Source: JBHGXV01 sp041920505
GTDB taxonomy: Bacteria; Bacillota; Bacilli; Brevibacillales; Brevibacillaceae
DNA: 64,000 nucleotides
Reading direction: 5' to 3'
NCBI GenBank assembly: GCA_041920505.1
Contig: JBHGXV010000012.1
Coordinates: forward strand, 1-64,000
Position 1 is the first letter of the stretch. The number at the start of each line of letters is the position of its first letter. A program made the position numbers and the translations under genes. This document shows positions 60,758 to 64,000 of this stretch, one piece after another. A model generated the notes under the pieces. It ran no database searches, had not been told where the DNA came from, and saw nothing but the letters and a program-made list of their open reading frames with translations.

Positions 60758-62095
60758 TTAACGCATGCGCAAACTCTCGTTCAACGATTTCAGAATAGGC
60801 GCCAAGAAAAATTCAATAATACGTTTTTTTCCTGTCTTTGCCTCAACGGTCAGGCTCATTCCAGGTCGTAAGGGAATTGCTTGGCCGTTTACAAGCAGGC
60901 TAGAGGTATCTAGTTGAATCTTCATTTTGTAAACAGCACCTAATGCTGGGTCCTCGTAAGCGTCAGGGCTAATTGAGGAGATTTTTCCTTTAAGCATCCC
61001 GTATTTTTGAAACGGAAACGTATCCAACTTAATCTCGGTCTCCATTCCCTCTTTTACGAAGCCGATGTCTTGATTCTTGATGTTAGCTTCGACGATCAAC
61101 GGTGTGTTCTTGGGGACAAGGGTGACAACCTGTTGGGCCGGTGTAACGACTCCCCCCGTTGTGGTCGTGCTAAGGCTGAGGATAATCCCGTCATCGGGAG
61201 CATACAGGGACTGCAACTCGTATTGCTTTTGGGCTTTAACTAATTCATTTTGCGCCATTGTGATGGTTTTTTCTTTGTCTAGGATTTCATTGAGCAATAT
61301 TTGACGTTTTTCATTCTCAAACGTACGTAAGTTTACTTCCGCCTCCTTTTTTTGGCGTTCGGCCAGTTCGACTTGAAGTTTCTGGTTCTCCCATTCACTC
61401 TTGGCTATTTGGAGTTCTTTGTCTTTTGCTGTGATGATCTCTTGCGTGATGGTAGTGCCAGGTGCTTTGGATGCGCGGAGCAAGTCGGCCAGTTGTTTCT
61501 CCAATTGTTGATTGCGTTGATGTAATTTTGACAGTTGTGTCTGAGCGAGGCTGATTTGGGTATCTGCCTCGCGGATGGCGTGCTGCAATTGCTCTTGTTG
61601 GGCCTGGTATTGAAGTTGACGGGTCTGAAGCAGTTTGAACTGCAGATCGACCAGTTTCTTGTCGAATGCCGATTTTTTATTCATAACCTGTGCAATGTCT
61701 TGATTGGCGAGCATCGCGGTGAGCATCTCTTTTTCTAAACGGGCTGTGGTCAGCATCTTTTCGTAGTTGGCAACCTCGGCCTGTTTTACTGTGGAATCCA
61801 ACTCTACCAACAGATCCCCTTTGTTAACTGACTGTCCTTCGGTGACGTGAATGTTGCGGATGATCCCTTCCTCCAGCGGTTGGATTACTTTCACTCGTCC
61901 GTCTGCGACAATTTTGCCCCGGGCAGCTACCACCTCATCGACCATGGCGAAATAGGACCAGAGAATAGTTCCTGTGATCAATACAAAGATTACCCAGATC
62001 GTCAAGCTTCCCAGAGGAGACGGCGGGGTCTGCTCGATTTCCAACGCTGAAGGGAGAAACTCATATTCCAAGGTGTCCCGGCGAAACCATTTCAA
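60758..62095 (-). CDS. HlyD-family secretion adaptor (type I-like export)
   Basis: 445 residues. Start is taken as the TTG at 62093-62095, which has AAGGGGG eight bases upstream and puts a short cytosolic head before the TM helix (about 35-55); upstream in-frame codons lie inside the ABC gene. It then has a lipoyl half (VKVIQPLEEGIIRNIHVTEG), a long coiled-coil hairpin (about 105-305), the second half and a barrel (SLSTTTTGGVVTPAQQVV). This is the full-length HlyD layout, unlike the short adaptors of the efflux operons. It pairs with the ABC exporter upstream. Lower GC than the surrounding chromosome. Confidence 0.88.
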   Translation of the reverse strand: MKWFRRDTLEYEFLPSALEIEQTPPSPLGSLTIWVIFVLITGTILWSYFAMVDEVVAARGKIVADGRVKVIQPLEEGIIRNIHVTEGQSVNKGDLLVELDSTVKQAEVANYEKMLTTARLEKEMLTAMLANQDIAQVMNKKSAFDKKLVDLQFKLLQTRQLQYQAQQEQLQHAIREADTQISLAQTQLSKLHQRNQQLEKQLADLLRASKAPGTTITQEIITAKDKELQIAKSEWENQKLQVELAERQKKEAEVNLRTFENEKRQILLNEILDKEKTITMAQNELVKAQKQYELQSLYAPDDGIILSLSTTTTGGVVTPAQQVVTLVPKNTPLIVEANIKNQDIGFVKEGMETEIKLDTFPFQKYGMLKGKISSISPDAYEDPALGAVYKMKIQLDTSSLLVNGQAIPLRPGMSLTVEAKTGKKRIIEFFLAPILKSLNESLRMR

Positions 62096-62096
62096 A

Positions 62097-64000
62097 CTAG
62101 ATTCCCCCTTCCTGCTGGGTGTACAGATAGTGATAGAGCCCTTTTCGGGTGAGAAGATCGGCATGAGTCCCCTGCTCGACAAGTTTTCCACTGTCGATTA
62201 CCATAATCCTGTGAGCGCCTCTGAGGATGGATAAACGGTGAGAAATGATAAATACGGTACGACCCTGACAGATTCGATGCAGATTCTGATGGATGATACG
62301 TTCGGATTCATAATCAAGCGCTGAGGTCGCTTCATCGAAGATCAGTATTTTGGGATTAAGCAATAACGCTCGTGCGATAGCAATCCGCTGGCGTTGGCCC
62401 CCGGAAAGACCTATGCCATGCTCCCCTACCATCGTGTCGTAACCGTTGGGAAGCTCAATGATGAATTGATGAGCACCGGCCAGTTCGGCAGCCTTCACGA
62501 TATCCTCCATGCTGGCTGACGGAGTGTGGATCGAGATATTTTCACGGATGGTTGCATTAAATAAGAAGCTTTCCTGCAGTACCACTCCGATTTGACGGCG
62601 CAGCCATGCCGGATCGGCTGTGGAGATATCGACACCATCTACTAGAATTTTGCCTGATTCGGCTACATACAGACGCTGTAACAGCTTGGAAATCGTGCTT
62701 TTTCCTGAACCGCTTCGCCCTACGATACCGACCATCATGCCGGGAGCGATATCAAATGTCATATTTCGGATAATCTCAGGACCGTCAGGATTATAGCGGA
62801 ATGTAACGTGGTCAAAACGCACATGACCTTTGATGCCGGGCAATCGGACTTTGGCCGAGAGAGTTAGCTCAGGCTTTGTATGAAAGATATCGCCCAGACG
62901 TTCAAGTGAGACCGCCGTCTGTTGGAAGTCCTGCCAAATGTGAACGAGACGCAGAACCGGTTCACTTACACGGCTGGCAAAAATTTGGAAAGCGATCAGT
63001 TGGCCCACTGTCAACGAGCCGTCCATCACGAGTTGAGCCCCAGTATACAGAATCACCAGATATGAACCACGTTGTATTACCTGGCCGATTGAACCTGCCG
63101 TACCGGAGAGCAAGGCCGTAGAGAAATTTGACTTGATGTAACGAGCGAGCAAGTCTTCCCATTTTTTTTGGATGCGTGGCTCTAGGGAAAAAGATTTAAC
63201 GGTTTGCATGCCGGAGACTGTCTCCACGAGGTACGCCTGCGATTCTGCGCCACGGTTAAATTTTTCCTTCAGTCGGTTACGGAGTAGCGGTGTGACAATC
63301 GCTGAAAGCAGGACAAACAATGGGAGCGTGCCGAGAATTACCCATGTGAGTGTCGAACTGTATAAAAACATCACCGCGATGTAGACGACGATGAACATCA
63401 CGTCAAGTACGGAAGTAAGGGGCGTTCCGGTGATAAAGCGACGGATGTTTTCCAATTCTTTGACCCGTGCGATGGTATCCCCAATCCTTCTGACTTCAAA
63501 ATAGCGCAACGGAAGTTTAACCAAGTGTTGAAACAGGCGGGCACCAAGGATGACATCAAGTTTGCTGGTGGTGTGAGTAAACACATACGTACGGGAGATT
63601 CCCAAGATTGCTTCGGTCAAGATGATCATGACCATGGCAAATGCGAGGACATTCAATGTACTTAAGCTTTGGTGAACCAGTACTTTATCAATGATCACCT
63701 GGGTCATAATTGGTGACAAGATGCCAAGAATTTGCAAGAGCAAGGAAGCCAACAAGACTTCGGACAATGCTTTTTTATACTTCCACATGACTGGAAAAAA
63801 CCATTTGAGTCCGAATTTTTGCTCGGTTTGTTCATTAGCCTTTTGCACGAACAGGATAATGGAGCCTGTCCACTGCCTGGTAAATTCTTCTTGATGGATG
63901 GAAAGCGGTTTACCCTGTATGGGGTTAAACAGCAGGACCTGTTGCCCCTCTATTTTTGCAAGTATGGTATATGTACCGTCTGTCAATTGTACAATGGCAG
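62097..64000 (-). CDS. Peptidase-domain ABC exporter, 5'-partial
   Basis: About 635 residues are visible; the 5' end lies beyond the right edge, because the frame stays open to 64000 (AIVQLTDGTYTILAK at the edge). The first part is the tail of a C39-peptidase-like domain, followed by six TM helices (about 75-370), then an ATPase with GRSGSGKST, LSGGQRQR, ILIFDEATSALD and the H-loop SHR. Such ABC proteins export peptides or proteins together with an HlyD partner. Whether the peptidase domain keeps its catalytic cysteine cannot be judged here. Lower GC than neighbouring genes suggests acquisition. The cargo is unknown. Confidence 0.9.
   Translation of the reverse strand, partial: AIVQLTDGTYTILAKIEGQQVLLFNPIQGKPLSIHQEEFTRQWTGSIILFVQKANEQTEQKFGLKWFFPVMWKYKKALSEVLLASLLLQILGILSPIMTQVIIDKVLVHQSLSTLNVLAFAMVMIILTEAILGISRTYVFTHTTSKLDVILGARLFQHLVKLPLRYFEVRRIGDTIARVKELENIRRFITGTPLTSVLDVMFIVVYIAVMFLYSSTLTWVILGTLPLFVLLSAIVTPLLRNRLKEKFNRGAESQAYLVETVSGMQTVKSFSLEPRIQKKWEDLLARYIKSNFSTALLSGTAGSIGQVIQRGSYLVILYTGAQLVMDGSLTVGQLIAFQIFASRVSEPVLRLVHIWQDFQQTAVSLERLGDIFHTKPELTLSAKVRLPGIKGHVRFDHVTFRYNPDGPEIIRNMTFDIAPGMMVGIVGRSGSGKSTISKLLQRLYVAESGKILVDGVDISTADPAWLRRQIGVVLQESFLFNATIRENISIHTPSASMEDIVKAAELAGAHQFIIELPNGYDTMVGEHGIGLSGGQRQRIAIARALLLNPKILIFDEATSALDYESERIIHQNLHRICQGRTVFIISHRLSILRGAHRIMVIDSGKLVEQGTHADLLTRKGLYHYLYTQQEGGI

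Noticed and set aside
1..64000. tRNA, rRNA, CRISPR or prophage genes
   Set aside because: I looked for repeat-spacer arrays, tRNA-like cloverleaf ends and integrases and saw none; a covariance search would be needed to be certain.

Overview
The window is about 64 kb of a high-GC, spore-forming, low-outer-membrane (Firmicutes) chromosome. Sporulation genes (spo0M, ytrH, ytrI), an S-layer-homology protein, a T-box tyrS, an S4-type rpsD leader and the order ezrA-like / refZ-like / dgcP / rpsD / tyrS / acuA-acuB-acuC all match the Bacillales. The base composition and the SLH protein suggest the Paenibacillaceae; a high-GC Brevibacillus-like organism is my best guess. Species cannot be fixed from the sequence alone.

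Region 1 (1-15137, all minus strand): a tightly overlapping polyketide operon read leftward. A fatty acyl-AMP ligase comes first, then a PKS beginning with its own ACP (ACP-KS-AT-DH-KR-ACP), then KS-AT-DH-KR-ACP, then a third PKS cut by the window edge inside its AT. A lipid-primed assembly line is implied. The two complete AT domains are almost identical at DNA level although the modules around them differ. Region 2 (15532-20312, minus): a five-gene efflux operon (TetR regulator, lipoprotein RND-type adaptor, two short HlyD/EmrA-type adaptors, DHA2 MFS pump). Region 3 (20448-22654, minus): spo0M, ytrI, ytrH and two small genes linked or adjacent to sporulation functions.

Region 4 (22879-34090, mostly plus): an MFS exporter with two tiny genes behind it, a Cache/HD-GYP c-di-GMP phosphodiesterase, an M42 aminopeptidase with an unknown partner, a GNAT plus enolase-superfamily racemase pair that resembles the D-to-L amino-acid conversion pathway, a NarK-type transporter, a YhiN-type flavoprotein, and a lower-GC stretch with a possible IS605-type transposon end, a lipoprotein and a Dps ferritin. 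Region 5 (34166-44242, minus apart from one lipoprotein): a VTT membrane protein, a RefZ-like regulator and an unusual TPM-domain/EzrA-like fusion in one operon, then a lipoprotein, an MBL-fold hydrolase, the GAF-GGDEF cyclase DgcP and a histidine phosphatase.

Region 6 (44442-55730): the SLH/YcdB protein, rpsD with its leader RNA, a DinB protein, tyrS with its T-box, a class A penicillin-binding protein with fibronectin type III repeats, and acuABC. Region 7 (55797-60519, minus): a second, paralogous copy of the five-gene efflux operon with a different regulator and operator. Region 8 (60758-64000, minus): a type I secretion adaptor and peptidase-domain ABC exporter with visibly lower GC, cut by the right edge. 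No tRNA, rRNA, CRISPR array or complete transposase was seen.
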